Source: Planctomycetota bacterium
GTDB lineage: Bacteria; Planctomycetota; Phycisphaerae; WQYP01
Reading direction: 5' to 3'
Assembly: GCA_021800165.1 (NCBI GenBank)
Contig: JAJYZF010000008.1
Coordinates: forward strand, 1 to 64,000
DNA: 64,000 nucleotides
Shown here one piece after another: positions 50,383-59,528 of the stretch. The notes under the pieces were generated by a model. That model searched no databases and was not told the origin of the DNA. It saw nothing but the letters and a program-made list of their open reading frames with translations. Made by a program: the position numbers and the translations under genes. Within the stretch, counting starts at the first letter, position 1. The number at the start of each line of letters is the position of its first letter.

Positions 50383-51507
50383 ATGGCTACCATACGCGAC
50401 GATCTACAGACGATGCCAGCGCCTCGGATACGCCAAGGCAAAGGTAGCCGGGCAGATGGCAAAACAGTCGGCGTGTCACGATGGCTTGGCCCTTCCAGCG
50501 GGTCGCACCGCGGTTTCACCCGTACAGACTTGGTGGTGCTCATTGTCGTTGGCGCAGTTGGGGTTCTGTTGGCATGGGCGTTCCTCATGCCCAGTCTTAT
50601 AGTCACCCGTGAGATTCCCACCCGGGCAATCTGTTCCGTCAACGTGCGCAGCCTCATTCAATCCATGATCATCTACGCGCAGGACAACAATAACGAATTC
50701 CCGGCGGCATCCGCGTCGTCCAGCGACACCGCAAACCGGAACGCCGCCAATCAAATGTTCCCCGCCGCATCCGGTCCCGCCGGCGATACGTATGTGAATG
50801 ATTCGCACATCACCACTTCTGATACCGCCGCCACCCCCAAGGCCGCAGCAACTGCGGCCTATGGCACCGGCGTGATGGTGGCTTCTCCGCTGGCCTCCAT
50901 GTGGCTGCTGGTTTTGAACGGCCAGATGACGGTGAAAAGTTTTCTTTGTCCATCGGATCCTTACGCCACCCAGCCCTCCGAGATGTACAACGCCAGCAGC
51001 CAATACTTTTACAACTTTGGCGTGGTCAACGGTGCCACTTCCGCCACCGGTATCGGCGAAAGCTACTCCATTGATTTTCCATGGTGTTATAGAACCGGCA
51101 AGATCGGCGGGTGGTGGATGAACAATACCAGTTCCAGTCTGCCGTTGGCGGCGGACATGGCCCCGGCTTATGACCCCAAGGGCGGAAGACTGGCCCGCGA
51201 TCCACTTTTACCGCTCAACAACTTCGCCGGCAATTACATTTTCAACTCGGGTAACCATGCCGGCCAAGGACAGAATGTCGGCTTTGGCGACGACCATGTC
51301 GTATGGGAAAACAACCCGTATGTCGGCCAAAGTTCTGATTCCATCTACAGCTACGGTAACATCTCCAGCGATTTCCCTACCGACGGAGCCATGTACTGCG
51401 GCAGCACCGGCGATTCCGCCGTATACCACCATTGGAACCCCGGCAAGGCTAAATCATGGGATGTCTGGATGGCTCCGGTACGCGATGTACGTAACGGCCA
51501 TTGGTAG
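50383..51507 (+). CDS. pseudopilin-like secreted protein with H-x9-D motif
   Basis: A 374-residue protein of the planctomycete DUF1559/type II pseudopilin-like group. After 42 residues, GFTRTDLVVLIVVGAVGVLL is a degenerate prepilin site (G-F-T, with Asp where Glu5 is usual) and membrane helix. RAICSVNVRSLIQSMIIYAQDNNNEFP follows the standard 'C..NL.QL..A...Y..D..G..P' pattern. The C-terminal NHAGQGQNVGFGDDHVVWEN is the H-x9-D signature, with D-D-H in place of D-G-S. Ser/Thr/Ala-rich linkers are seen at about 115-150. The ATG follows CGAGGTGAGCC. Role unknown: surface or pilus-like structure. Confidence 0.8.
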   Translation: MATIRDDLQTMPAPRIRQGKGSRADGKTVGVSRWLGPSSGSHRGFTRTDLVVLIVVGAVGVLLAWAFLMPSLIVTREIPTRAICSVNVRSLIQSMIIYAQDNNNEFPAASASSSDTANRNAANQMFPAASGPAGDTYVNDSHITTSDTAATPKAAATAAYGTGVMVASPLASMWLLVLNGQMTVKSFLCPSDPYATQPSEMYNASSQYFYNFGVVNGATSATGIGESYSIDFPWCYRTGKIGGWWMNNTSSSLPLAADMAPAYDPKGGRLARDPLLPLNNFAGNYIFNSGNHAGQGQNVGFGDDHVVWENNPYVGQSSDSIYSYGNISSDFPTDGAMYCGSTGDSAVYHHWNPGKAKSWDVWMAPVRDVRNGHW

Positions 51508-51688
51508 ACCGTAGCGTAGCCTTGCTTTTGGCCCAGCCGTGATGGCGGCGTTATTTCGGCTTGATTTCACGCACCGCCGTTGGCTGCGGCTTACCCAATC
51601 ATTCTGCCGCCACCGCCGCATTTTGCTTGTCAGGCTGCGTTGCCTTACACTATTGCACTGGTGTGCTCAACCGATGAGGTTTCCCCGC

Positions 51689-52549
51689 ATGAGTAAATTG
51701 GTTTGGATTGATGGCCAGCGTGTGCCGCTGGCCCAGGCAAAAATCAGCGTTTTCGACCATGGCCTGCTGTACGGCGATGGCGTTTTTGAGGGCCTGCGGC
51801 AATACAATGGAGGCATTTTTCGCCCGCAGGAACATCTGGATCGGCTCTTTGATTCCGCCCGCGCCATTCGCCTGGAAATTCCCTATTCCGCATCGGAACT
51901 GCTGCGGGCCATGGAAGAAACCCTCGCCGCCAACGCTCTGCAGGAAAGCTACATCCGGCTGGTGGTAACGCGGGGAGTGGGCCTGCTGGGAATTTCCCCG
52001 GCTAATTGTCAGCGTCCTTCCGTATTTATCATCACCGATACCATTCAGATGTACCCGGCGGAACTTTATCGCACCGGCATGGCCATCATCACCGCCAGCA
52101 CCGTGCGCACCGCCCCCAATGCTCTGTCCCCCAAAATCAAAAGTCTCAATTATCTCAACAACATTCTGGCCAAGTGGGAAGCCATTGATGCCGGAGTGCC
52201 CGAAGCCGTCATGCTTAATCACCTAGGCTACGTTTGCGAATGTACCGGCGATAACATCTTCATCGTTCGCCGGGGCGAGCTTTTAACCCCCCCACCGGAA
52301 AGCGGTCTGCTGATGGGCATAACGCGTGGCGTCGTGCTGGAATTGGCCGGCAAAGCGGGCATTCCTACCCGCCAAACCAATCTGCTGCGATCCGATCTGT
52401 ACACCGCGGATGAATGTTTTCTCACCGGCAGCGGGGCGGAAGTCATCGCCGTGACCAGCATCGATAAACGCCCCATCGGCCCCGGCAAGGTGGGACCGAT
52501 TACGCAGCAACTTAGCGCCGCGTTTCACCACTACGCCCGCCATGGCTGA
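51689..52549 (+). CDS. ilvE: branched-chain amino acid aminotransferase (class IV)
   Basis: A 286-residue fold-type IV PLP aminotransferase. Features: VWIDGQRVPLAQAKISVFDH start, GDGVFEGLRQYNG, the PLP lysine K151 in PKIKSLNYLNNILAK, EAVMLNHLGYVCECTGDNIF with the phosphate-binding ExxxxN region, and DECFLTGSGAEVIAVTSIDK. It transfers amino groups between Val/Leu/Ile and 2-oxoglutarate; D-amino acid transaminase and ADC lyase share the fold, but the ECTGDNIF pattern favours IlvE. ATG 51689 matches the usual N-terminus; the GTG at 51539 would add 50 foreign residues. Confidence 0.88.
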   Translation: MSKLVWIDGQRVPLAQAKISVFDHGLLYGDGVFEGLRQYNGGIFRPQEHLDRLFDSARAIRLEIPYSASELLRAMEETLAANALQESYIRLVVTRGVGLLGISPANCQRPSVFIITDTIQMYPAELYRTGMAIITASTVRTAPNALSPKIKSLNYLNNILAKWEAIDAGVPEAVMLNHLGYVCECTGDNIFIVRRGELLTPPPESGLLMGITRGVVLELAGKAGIPTRQTNLLRSDLYTADECFLTGSGAEVIAVTSIDKRPIGPGKVGPITQQLSAAFHHYARHG

Positions 52550-52681
52550 CCCACGCGGCCCCGCAGCCTCTGGCGGGCGGTCCATGTCCGAACGCTGTGA
52601 TCGCGGCCAAGCACGCATACCATTGCCCACCCGGCGCGCCGGCCATTGATGGCTTAGACCGCCGGAGACACTCGGTAACTT

Positions 52682-53500
52682 TTAACGACCCACCGCCACG
52701 AACCCCGGATAATGCAGATCGCTGATCAATCGGGGATTGATCACGCGGCCGGTGATGCTGTACTGGCCGATGGTTCCTCCACGGTATTCCCCCACCACAA
52801 ATAAATCCTGCCGCCACAGAGCAATACCAAAGGGATCCCGCAATCCGCCAACCAGCGTAGCCCTGATCACCTGTCCTGTGGTGGAATACTGGCCAATTGT
52901 GCCGGCACCGTCATTGGTGACAAAAAACTCGTGGCCGCGCACGGCTATGCCATTGGGACCGGCGAGGCCGGAGACCAATACCGCCTCGAGCACACGTCCG
53001 GTAACGGTATATTTACCGATGGTGCCGGAACCAAAGTTGACCACCAATAAATCATTTCCGACTACCGCAATACCGTCCGGACCATGCAGGTTGGAAATGA
53101 GTCTGGCGTTGATGGTGCGGCCGGAAGTGGTGTATTCACCAACGGTTCCAGCACGATAATTCGCCACGAACAAATGATGCCCGGATACCGCGATGCCCGC
53201 CGGGCCTTTAAGGCCGGAAATCAATCGGGTGTTTATCACCCGACCCGCGGTGGTATATTCGCCGATCGTACCGTTGTTTTCGTTGGCCACAAAAAGCCGG
53301 TCGCCCGCCACGGCGATGCCGAAGGCCATGTGCAAACCCCGTATCAGCGTTGGGCTTATCGTGCGTCCCGTGGTGGTATATTGGCCGATGGAATGTTGAT
53401 TCCCCACAAAAATAGCGGCCGCCATGCTGGGGCTGGTTCCCGCAACTGCTGCTCCCAAAATTCCGAGCAGAAACCAGATGAACTTGGCTGGGCAGGTCAC
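52682..53500 (-). CDS. secreted six-bladed NHL-like beta-propeller
   Basis: A 272-residue protein of tandem repeats of about 41 residues: GTIGEYTTAGRVINxxLISG followed by LxxPxGIAVxGxxLFVAN. Five full copies and one split copy are seen. The first strand (AAIFVGNQ) and the incomplete last copy would close a six-bladed ring. The start is GTG 53500 after AAGAAAGGA; the upstream ATG 53527 would delay the signal peptide (FIWFLLGILGAAVAGTSPSM). Such proteins bind ligands or proteins outside the cytoplasm; no catalytic residues stand out. It lies upstream of the ion-channel-like gene in the same direction, 102 bp from the next stop. Confidence 0.75.
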   Translation of the reverse strand: MTCPAKFIWFLLGILGAAVAGTSPSMAAAIFVGNQHSIGQYTTTGRTISPTLIRGLHMAFGIAVAGDRLFVANENNGTIGEYTTAGRVINTRLISGLKGPAGIAVSGHHLFVANYRAGTVGEYTTSGRTINARLISNLHGPDGIAVVGNDLLVVNFGSGTIGKYTVTGRVLEAVLVSGLAGPNGIAVRGHEFFVTNDGAGTIGQYSTTGQVIRATLVGGLRDPFGIALWRQDLFVVGEYRGGTIGQYSITGRVINPRLISDLHYPGFVAVGR

Positions 53501-53602
53501 GGGTGAATCCTTTCTTAACGCGCACATGTTGATGCCAGTGGCGCGACCTTCGATAGTATAGCGTATGCTCCGGCGTGGGGAATTGCCACACCGGCATCGC
53601 GA

Positions 53603-54742
53603 TTACGGCCGGGGGCCAAGGTAGCGATCCTTGAGCCGACGCCAATGGGCGGAATTAATCTCCTCGAGTAAAGCGTCGGAAATGGCCCGGCGCAAAGGGC
53701 TGCCATCGGGCAGGGCAATGGCGTAATATTGCCGCTGCACCAATTCCGGCAATATGCGAATGTTCGCGGCCAACCGCCCGCGGATAAAATAGCGCAGGAT
53801 CGGCGCGTCATAAACCAGGGCTTGAATTTTTCGATCCTGCAACGCCACCAGGGCCGACCTTACATGCGTAAAGAGCACCGGCTTGATGCCTATGGTCCGA
53901 AGATAATCCGCGCTGGTGGAAGGAGCCACCGTTCCCACACGCATGGTCCTTAGACGGCGCATGCTGGGCAGGGGCGCAGCCAACCGATTGAGCGTGAGGG
54001 TGGCGGCAACGGATGCGGTAAAGCTGGATACGGCCATCACACCGATAATCATCCAGGCAATTCCAAAGACCCGGCCCCAGGGGGTGCGCGGAACGATATC
54101 GCCGTAGCCCACACCGGTCATGGTTTGTGCGGACCACCACATCCCCGATCCTATGCCCTTGAAGACCCCGCCGCCGAATTGCACCCGATTGCGCCTGCCC
54201 TCCAAAAGCCAGATCGCCGTTCCCGTTCCCACCAGCAGGGCCAGCAGACTCAAGACCAAAGCCAGAAATTTAAGCGACAACAGTTGGCCCAAGACCAGGT
54301 GCCAGGCGCTTTTGCGGCTCGCACGTACCGCAATGGCCAAACCGGTGAAATAAAACGGCTGGCTGAAATCCATGCGCTGCTGGCGCCCCACCGTTACCGT
54401 GATAGCGCCAATTCCCGCATCCAAAGAATGATCCTGCACCCGCTGCAGCAGTTGCCCAAAGGGCAGCCCCACAATACGGTAGTGCCAGCCCAGTCGCCGG
54501 GCCACAGCCCGCCACAAATCAATACTTAAGCCGGTCCATTTTCCATCGGGTTGACGCATGGCAAAGGGCGGCGCGAATGTGGTTCCAATTTGCAAGGTTT
54601 TGGTGGAGGCGGCGGCGGATTGTACGGCTGGTGCGTCAGCCAGCGCATGACCACCCAGCAGCAGCGACAACCACACCACCACACCGGTACCAAAATAAAC
54701 CAACGCACAGCGCCGCATCAGCGGAAATTGTGCTGGCAGCAA
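53603..54742 (-). CDS. GluR0-like ligand-gated potassium channel
   Basis: A 379-residue prokaryotic ionotropic-receptor-type protein. After a signal sequence (about 1-36), S1 (residues about 48-145) is half of a periplasmic binding domain (TLQIGTTFAPPFAMRQPDGK, DAGIGAITVTVGRQQRMDFS with the ligand Arg). M1 is about 153-175 (LKFLALVLSLLALLVGTGTA). The pore loop has the K+-selective filter TGVGYGD (about 207-213). M2 (GIAWMIIGVMAVSSFTASVA) follows, then S2 (about 255-379) with the ligand-side VYDAPILRYF. The order S1-M1-P-M2-S2 is that of GluR0 and eukaryotic glutamate receptors minus M4. The ligand is probably an amino acid. Confidence 0.88.
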   Translation of the reverse strand: MLPAQFPLMRRCALVYFGTGVVVWLSLLLGGHALADAPAVQSAAASTKTLQIGTTFAPPFAMRQPDGKWTGLSIDLWRAVARRLGWHYRIVGLPFGQLLQRVQDHSLDAGIGAITVTVGRQQRMDFSQPFYFTGLAIAVRASRKSAWHLVLGQLLSLKFLALVLSLLALLVGTGTAIWLLEGRRNRVQFGGGVFKGIGSGMWWSAQTMTGVGYGDIVPRTPWGRVFGIAWMIIGVMAVSSFTASVAATLTLNRLAAPLPSMRRLRTMRVGTVAPSTSADYLRTIGIKPVLFTHVRSALVALQDRKIQALVYDAPILRYFIRGRLAANIRILPELVQRQYYAIALPDGSPLRRAISDALLEEINSAHWRRLKDRYLGPRP

Positions 54743-54780
54743 GCCGTAGAGTCAAGCGAAATGGGCAGCCTGCGGGCGCA

Positions 54781-56151
54781 TCAACCCACCCGCGGCTGGC
54801 CGGAAGGATCACTGCGTCTGAACCGCCACATCCATAACATCCCCACGGCCCACAGGATAACATCGGCGTACATCACCAAACCCAAATCGCGCAAATACGC
54901 AAAAGGTCTCGGCAATACCGTAAGAATATGCGACACCGCAAACAAAATCAGCACCCAACCCAACCCCCAACCAATGGGTAATTTATGGTCATGCTCCCAT
55001 TTGGAAGCCAGCAGGGCCATGGGCAGCGGCAAAACCATGCAAAAATAATGGGGATGGCAGATGGGAATAATGGGCAGCATGATGGCAATAAGCGTACCCA
55101 AAAATACGTTGCGGGCGATGGGGTCGTCGGTTTTCATTCGCCAGCCCACAAAAATCGTCAGCGCCACCAGCACCGCGGAAAGCGACCAATGAGCAATTTT
55201 AACCGCCTCATCCGGAGCCGGCGTCAGGTGGCCGAAATGAATGGTGTGATCGATCACCGCTTCAAACGAATTCGAATCGGTATCGTTGACGTCAAAAAGC
55301 TCGCGATCGCGGCTGGTGTTGTGGTTAAGTCCCAGTGCCGGCTCAACAATCACGCGATTAAGCGTCCGGTACGCGGTGATGGTTCGGCTTGGCCCCATGA
55401 CGGCCAAGGGAATAAGGCCCATCCCGATAACAATGGCCATGGCCATGCCGATCAACCATTTCAGCCCGCCCCGGCGCACCGCGTAGACCACCAGAAAAAT
55501 CGGGAATAATTTGAGCGCGGCCGCAAAACCGGCGCACACCCCGCCCCAAAGCTCGCGCCGATAGGCCAACATGGCCCCCGCACCCGAAAAACAAACCATC
55601 AGCAACGGATTCACCTGGCCGCGGGCCAACGCCCGGCCCAGTGCCGGCAGCACCACCAGCAGCGGAACAATGCGCAAGGCCCACCATCGGCGGCAGTATT
55701 TGGGCTGCTTTCTTACGGCCGGGTCGGTGCTGGTGCGTTCCAAAGCGCGGGCCAACCATTCCACGGCAATCCAGGTGAAAATCAGGCTTATGACGTACCA
55801 CACGCCCACCGAAACGGCATACGGAATGAAGTTGGTCGGCAGCCGGCCCGGTGGGGCATCACCAAACGGATACAGCAGAATCGCCAGCAGCGGCGGATAG
55901 TTGTAATGCCAGCCGTTGGTATCGACCACATGATACGGATTAACGCCCGCGCGAATGGCCCAGGCAGCGCGGAAATACGTGTCCACGTCCGTCTGCCGAC
56001 GAATAAGAAACGCCGAATGAATTTCCGTGGCCACGCCCAGCCCAATGGCCGCAATGACAATAGCCACAATGCCCCAAGCCTCCCAGGAGTTTAAGCGGTC
56101 AAACGGCCCCCTGCCCGGGGGCAACTTGGTGGAAGATTCGGGTTTCATCAT
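54781..56151 (-). CDS. GT87/DUF2029-type membrane glycosyltransferase
   Basis: A 456-residue polytopic membrane protein with about ten helices, of the DUF2029 (GT87) group that includes polyprenyl-phosphate-mannose-dependent mannosyltransferases. Features: RRQTDVDTYFRAAWAIRAGV, with an acidic residue in the first extracytoplasmic loop; GVNPYHVVDTNGWHYNYPPL; GLCAGFAAALKLFPIFLVVY-type motif (GGVCAGFAAALKLFPIFLVV); and LARGQVNPLLMVCFSGAG. The substrate is unknown; it probably adds a sugar to a surface glycan or lipid. It is cytoplasmic-membrane located. The start ATG 56151 is followed by KPESSTKLPPGRGPFDR. Confidence 0.78.
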   Translation of the reverse strand: MMKPESSTKLPPGRGPFDRLNSWEAWGIVAIVIAAIGLGVATEIHSAFLIRRQTDVDTYFRAAWAIRAGVNPYHVVDTNGWHYNYPPLLAILLYPFGDAPPGRLPTNFIPYAVSVGVWYVISLIFTWIAVEWLARALERTSTDPAVRKQPKYCRRWWALRIVPLLVVLPALGRALARGQVNPLLMVCFSGAGAMLAYRRELWGGVCAGFAAALKLFPIFLVVYAVRRGGLKWLIGMAMAIVIGMGLIPLAVMGPSRTITAYRTLNRVIVEPALGLNHNTSRDRELFDVNDTDSNSFEAVIDHTIHFGHLTPAPDEAVKIAHWSLSAVLVALTIFVGWRMKTDDPIARNVFLGTLIAIMLPIIPICHPHYFCMVLPLPMALLASKWEHDHKLPIGWGLGWVLILFAVSHILTVLPRPFAYLRDLGLVMYADVILWAVGMLWMWRFRRSDPSGQPRVG

Positions 56152-56790
56152 GACGCATCCCTGGTTGAACCATCATCGAAGCCGGCGCGGGCCTTGTTCG
56201 GCCGGTTAGTGATGACGCTGGGTTGGCCGAAAAAAATTGCCACCAACCCTGGCCTCGCCGGCAAGGCCGCCGACGTGCATCTTACGGATAGCGCCCCGAA
56301 AAGTCTCGCCGCGGCTGAAGCTGCCGGTCATTTTTGTACCTTACCCGCCGCACTGCACATCTGTTGGGCAAACCCGCCTTGGGAAGTCTTTCTTTTGTTG
56401 CGCTTTGTGCAATGGCCACGATGGAGGCAGGGTGACTTTGCCGCAACCAGCCAGACATCTGGACCTTTTTTAGACTCGCGGCCACAGATCTTATCGCCCC
56501 TTTTTGCAGGCCACCGCTGCGAGCGGGCATTTTTAGGCGGCATTTTTTGCCGCGAACCCGCTTTGGCACGCCAGTTGCATTAGTAACAGCAGATACGTCA
56601 ACCCGCGAGGTTGACACCAGTGCAGCACCTGCCCGGCAAACGTATCGCCGTCAGGGGCGCTGGGGATCCAGAGAGAAAGCATACTCCCCTGCGGTCGGAC
56701 CGGAAAACTGCGGCCCACCTGCGGAGAGTTGCAATCCGCGGATCGCAGCCTTTACTGCGGCAACCCGCAGTTGGAAAAAGTGAATAGTCG
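56152..56790. other. 639-bp intergenic region upstream of the candidate RNA
   Basis: No convincing gene. Frames such as 56194-56583 lack ribosome sites and protein-like sequence. It should contain the leftward promoter of the GT87 gene and a rightward start for the structured RNA. Several GC-rich stem segments (CTGCGG…CCGCGG, CTGCGGCAACCCGCAG at 56756-56771) suggest that the RNA may extend further to the left. Confidence 0.4.
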
Positions 56791-56928
56791 GTGCATGGTG
56801 CAGACCGGTTCGTTTGAAGTGCAGCCCGGAGGTCTGTTGCGGAATAAGTCTGCTCCATGCACAAACCCAAACTCGTTTCCTCCTCCGCCAGGCCGTGTGG
56901 ATTTACCCTCCTCCACACGGCTTTTTTT
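56791..56928 (+). ncRNA. candidate structured RNA ending in a Rho-independent terminator
   Basis: A 15-position helix pairs GTGCATGG-T-GCAGAC (56791-56805) with GTCTGC-T-CCATGCAC (56848-56862), broken by one T-T mismatch. It encloses a 42-base region with a smaller stem. Thirty bases later, a terminator hairpin GCCGTGTGGA…TCCACACGGC (56892-56921) is followed by TTTTTTT (56922-56928). No protein frame fits. It does not match what I know of tmRNA, RNase P, SRP or 6S RNA. It could be a small RNA, or an attenuator or riboswitch-like leader for the gene at 57142. Confidence 0.55.
56892..56928 (+). terminator. Rho-independent terminator
   Basis: A perfect 10-bp stem GCCGTGTGGA/TCCACACGGC with a 10-base loop is followed immediately by seven T. 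It lies 214 bp upstream of the next gene start on the same strand, so it ends a separate transcript or acts as an attenuator. Confidence 0.85.
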
Positions 56929-57141
56929 ATTGCAGCGCCACCCCGCGGCCGAGGCGTACCAGCCGCGATCAGGGCCAGACGCCAATACTCCGCGGGCCAA
57001 AGTTGCCAACCCCAAAACCATCGCTTGACACGCCGGCAGGAACTGCCAAAATGCGGTGGTCGGCCAAGTCCGATGGGCCTTGCAACGAGCAAGTCTGCGT
57101 CGGCCAACGGTTGGGTTTGCACGAAAGTCAAGAGGTGCGGC

Positions 57142-58104
57142 GTGAGTTGGAAAGTTGGATTCGGCATTGCGTTTGCGATTGTCGCTGTTTTCGCGGCCGC
57201 CCTGATCTACAGCATGATGCCCACAGGCGTTGGACAAGCCAGCAGCGCAACGACGGCTCGCGGCTTCATGGATCCGATAAAAGTGGGCGCAAAACCCGCT
57301 GGCCTCTTACCACCCGTCGCGGGCTTTGGGGCCGGGGCTTTGTACAAGCAGGCATACCAGAGGCTGCAAGCCCTGGCACCTGGCCGACACGCCTTGCGCC
57401 GCATCAACCACAATGCCGATCCCACGGGCGACCCCACGCTTGTTGCTATTTTAACCCTGCTTGAAAAAGCCGCGGGCAAAGGCCTTACCCGTCCGCATCT
57501 GCTGTTTTATGTGCATCCGCCGCTGCCTAAAGTTAATGACGAGGTCCAAAGCCGTCTGGAAACGCTCTCGACCCTTACCTCCCAGGCGGGTGCCGCGTAT
57601 GAATTTGCTCATCATCCTAAAAGGGCCAGGGCGGCCTTCTCCGCAGGCTTGTCATTCGGATATCGGCTCTGGAAAAAGGGCCTTTATGTGCCGGAACGGA
57701 TGGTCGGCCTCGATGCCATGGAAAACGCACTGGCCGGTTTGCGATTCCTTTACCAGAAAGGCCCCCTGGAAAATATGTACCTTGACCATTCCGTTTTGAA
57801 ACTCAACCGGCATGTGAAAGCCGCTCTGGCCAAGTGGGATGCCAAATATCAGATTGTTCACAATGTAAGTCCGTTTGCTCCCGATCTGATCAACATCATC
57901 CGCCACGACCACGATATTTCATGGCGTATTGCCGCGATCACCAGCCTCGGGGTGGCGCGTTGGGCGACCTCCAACGCCGGCAAAGCCCGCGCCATACTGG
58001 AGTTCCTCCAGAAAGAAAGCCGTTCCAATAACGGCTGGATCAGCGCTGCGGCGAAACAAGCGGCAGCCTTCACGCGAACCACCATTAATTCGCTAAGTGA
58101 TTGA
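57142..58104 (+). CDS. membrane-anchored hypothetical protein, 320 aa
   Basis: GTG at 57142 follows AGAGGTGCGGC and leads at once into a membrane segment (KVGFGIAFAIVAVFAAALIY). The rest is probably extracytoplasmic and helix-rich: GALYKQAYQRLQALAPGRHA, AYEFAHHPKRARAAFSAGLS and GLDAMENALAGLRFLYQKGP resemble TPR-like or HEAT-like helical pairs. The C-terminal RIAAITSLGVARWATSNAGK … ARAILEFLQKES looks like a HEAT repeat. No catalytic motif is present. An upstream open extension to 56857 covers the terminator region and is not plausible. Role unknown. Confidence 0.6.
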   Translation: MSWKVGFGIAFAIVAVFAAALIYSMMPTGVGQASSATTARGFMDPIKVGAKPAGLLPPVAGFGAGALYKQAYQRLQALAPGRHALRRINHNADPTGDPTLVAILTLLEKAAGKGLTRPHLLFYVHPPLPKVNDEVQSRLETLSTLTSQAGAAYEFAHHPKRARAAFSAGLSFGYRLWKKGLYVPERMVGLDAMENALAGLRFLYQKGPLENMYLDHSVLKLNRHVKAALAKWDAKYQIVHNVSPFAPDLINIIRHDHDISWRIAAITSLGVARWATSNAGKARAILEFLQKESRSNNGWISAAAKQAAAFTRTTINSLSD

Positions 58105-58367
58105 CCCGTGCCACAATCCCGCAAATTCTTTGCACAGCGCAAAGATTTGTGGGTACACCCCGCCATTTCCCCAAGCCATGCACCCGCGTAGCGTTGGGTA
58201 CTGCGTGTTGGAGTTTATCCCGAAAGCCATCGGGATGGTTAAAATCGTCGTCGTACCCCGGGACAAGGTGCTCGCCTTGGTTGCGGCGCAGCATCGCTGG
58301 GAACTATCGGCCACCGCCCCTGAGCACCAGGTTATGGTTTGCCCGTGCCGGTGCGTCCGCCACCCTG

Positions 58368-58892
58368 TTATAAATGGGGGCCACCAGTCGAAAGAGCGAT
58401 GGGCGGTGGGTGAATTCTTCTTTCGGCCGGTTTCGGGGGCGTGAGCGGTAAGAAGACATTCGAGGTGATGTGAAAACTGTTAATTTCCCATGTCTTGCCG
58501 GTTCTCAGAAGCTGGATTTCAACTGTGGCCGCCCCTTTTGCAAACTTTGCCGGAACAGTAAAAGTGGCGGTGGTGACGTTGTTCTTGGTGAAAATCTTGT
58601 AGTCGGTGGGGCTGCCGAGGTGTTTCAGACGGCCAAGCTCACGAAACATCATAAACAAGCGGTTGACTTTCCCGCGGTGGCGCAAGACTCTTTGTTGCAA
58701 GGCGGGGGTGGCTCGATTCAGCAACTGCTGCACATCCCAGTGCGCTACTATCGCGGGTACGGCGCGTTCGATATAGGCGCTGGCACCCGGCTCCAGATAG
58801 GCCGCTTGGGCGATGAAGAAGGCAAGGATAACGATGATGATAATAATGCTCAGGCAGCCAACGCCGCCGACAATTGCCAAACACGTTTTCAT
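58368..58892 (-). CDS. membrane-anchored hypothetical protein, 174 aa
   Basis: An N-terminal membrane helix (CLSIIIIIVILAFFIAQAAY) is followed by a small extracytoplasmic domain. It has a helical part (YIERAVPAIVAHWDVQQLLN … LRHRGKVNRLFMMFRELGRL) and a beta part (PTDYKIFTKNNVTTATFTVP, TVEIQLLRTGKTWEINSFHI). This layout resembles small NTF2-like/DUF4864-type secreted proteins. The Pro-rich tail (LPLTPPKPAERRIHPPP) is disordered. Transcribed alone. Function unknown. Confidence 0.65.
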   Translation of the reverse strand: MKTCLAIVGGVGCLSIIIIIVILAFFIAQAAYLEPGASAYIERAVPAIVAHWDVQQLLNRATPALQQRVLRHRGKVNRLFMMFRELGRLKHLGSPTDYKIFTKNNVTTATFTVPAKFAKGAATVEIQLLRTGKTWEINSFHITSNVFLPLTPPKPAERRIHPPPIALSTGGPHL

Positions 58893-59129
58893 GTCGCTTC
58901 TCCGAAGGTGCGTGAACCATTGGCAGCGCTGCAGCGGTGCCAGCCGCAGTGGGAGTCTGGAATGGGCGCGACTTTATCCGGCTCCGGCGGTCAAGGCAAG
59001 CGACGAAGCCCGCTTCCGCTGACAAATAGAGGTAAACAGGCCCTGCGGCCAACGCGGAGCGTAGCATCGATCCAATCTATCAACTCTCACGTGGCGACCA
59101 CCGCATGGCATGGTAAAATGTGATGGTGG

Positions 59130-59211
59130 GCTCGGGTGGCGGAATTGGCAGACGCGCCGGATTTAGGTTCCGGTTCCGTAAGGAGTGCAGGTTCGATTCC
59201 TGTCCCGAGCA
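59130..59211 (+). tRNA. tRNA-Leu (TAG)
   Basis: A class II tRNA. The acceptor GCTCGGG (59130-59136) pairs with CCCGAGC (59204-59210), with A73 at 59211. The D-arm is TGGCGGAATTGGCAGACGC. The anticodon stem CCGGA/TCCGG has loop TTTAGGT, giving anticodon TAG. The variable arm is shortish, and the T-arm GCAGGTTCGATTCCTGT is complete. CCA is not encoded. Confidence 0.95.
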
Positions 59212-59306
59212 ATTGGCCTCATGTCCAGCGATCCAAGGAATGATACCCTTTGAAGTCGCCGACGGTTTGGTATAGATAAGGGACCGTGCTGAAAAAGACT
59301 ATTGCC

Positions 59307-59528
59307 ATGCCTTTGGCTACCATAGACGCAATATACGACAACGGCGTATTTGTTCCGGCGCAGCGTTCAATCTTAACCGACCATGAGCGAGTTCGGCTGA
59401 CGCTTCAGACGCTTATCAGATTTGCCGCAACATTTCGAGGCCATCGCCCGCGGTTTGGACAGTCGGTTCCGGTCCCACCGAAGCGATGTGGAAGAATCTC
59501 TCGCTCCGCCTCAAACGACCGGGCATGA
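59307..59528 (+). CDS. AF2212-type (DUF104) antitoxin, probably truncated or frameshifted
   Basis: The first 30 residues (MPLATIDAIYDNGVFVPAQR, then SILTDHERVRLTL) match the N-terminal beta-hairpin of DUF104/AF2212-like antitoxins, which usually pair with VapC toxins. After that, the sequence becomes Arg/Pro-rich (RGHRPRFGQSVPVPPKRCGR) and loses family character, so a frameshift or truncation is likely. No PIN-domain toxin is found next to it. A weak ribosome site precedes ATG 59307. The 59529-59750 remainder has no gene. Confidence 0.45.
   Translation: MPLATIDAIYDNGVFVPAQRSILTDHERVRLTLQTLIRFAATFRGHRPRFGQSVPVPPKRCGRISRSASNDRA

Noticed and set aside
56194-56583. 129-aa open frame between the GT87 gene and the structured RNA
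   Set aside because: No ribosome site, odd composition, and alternative frames equally open.
56580-56930. tmRNA, RNase P RNA, 6S or SRP RNA
   Set aside because: None of their conserved cores (tag peptide, P4 helix, SRP tetraloop region) could be found; left as unassigned.
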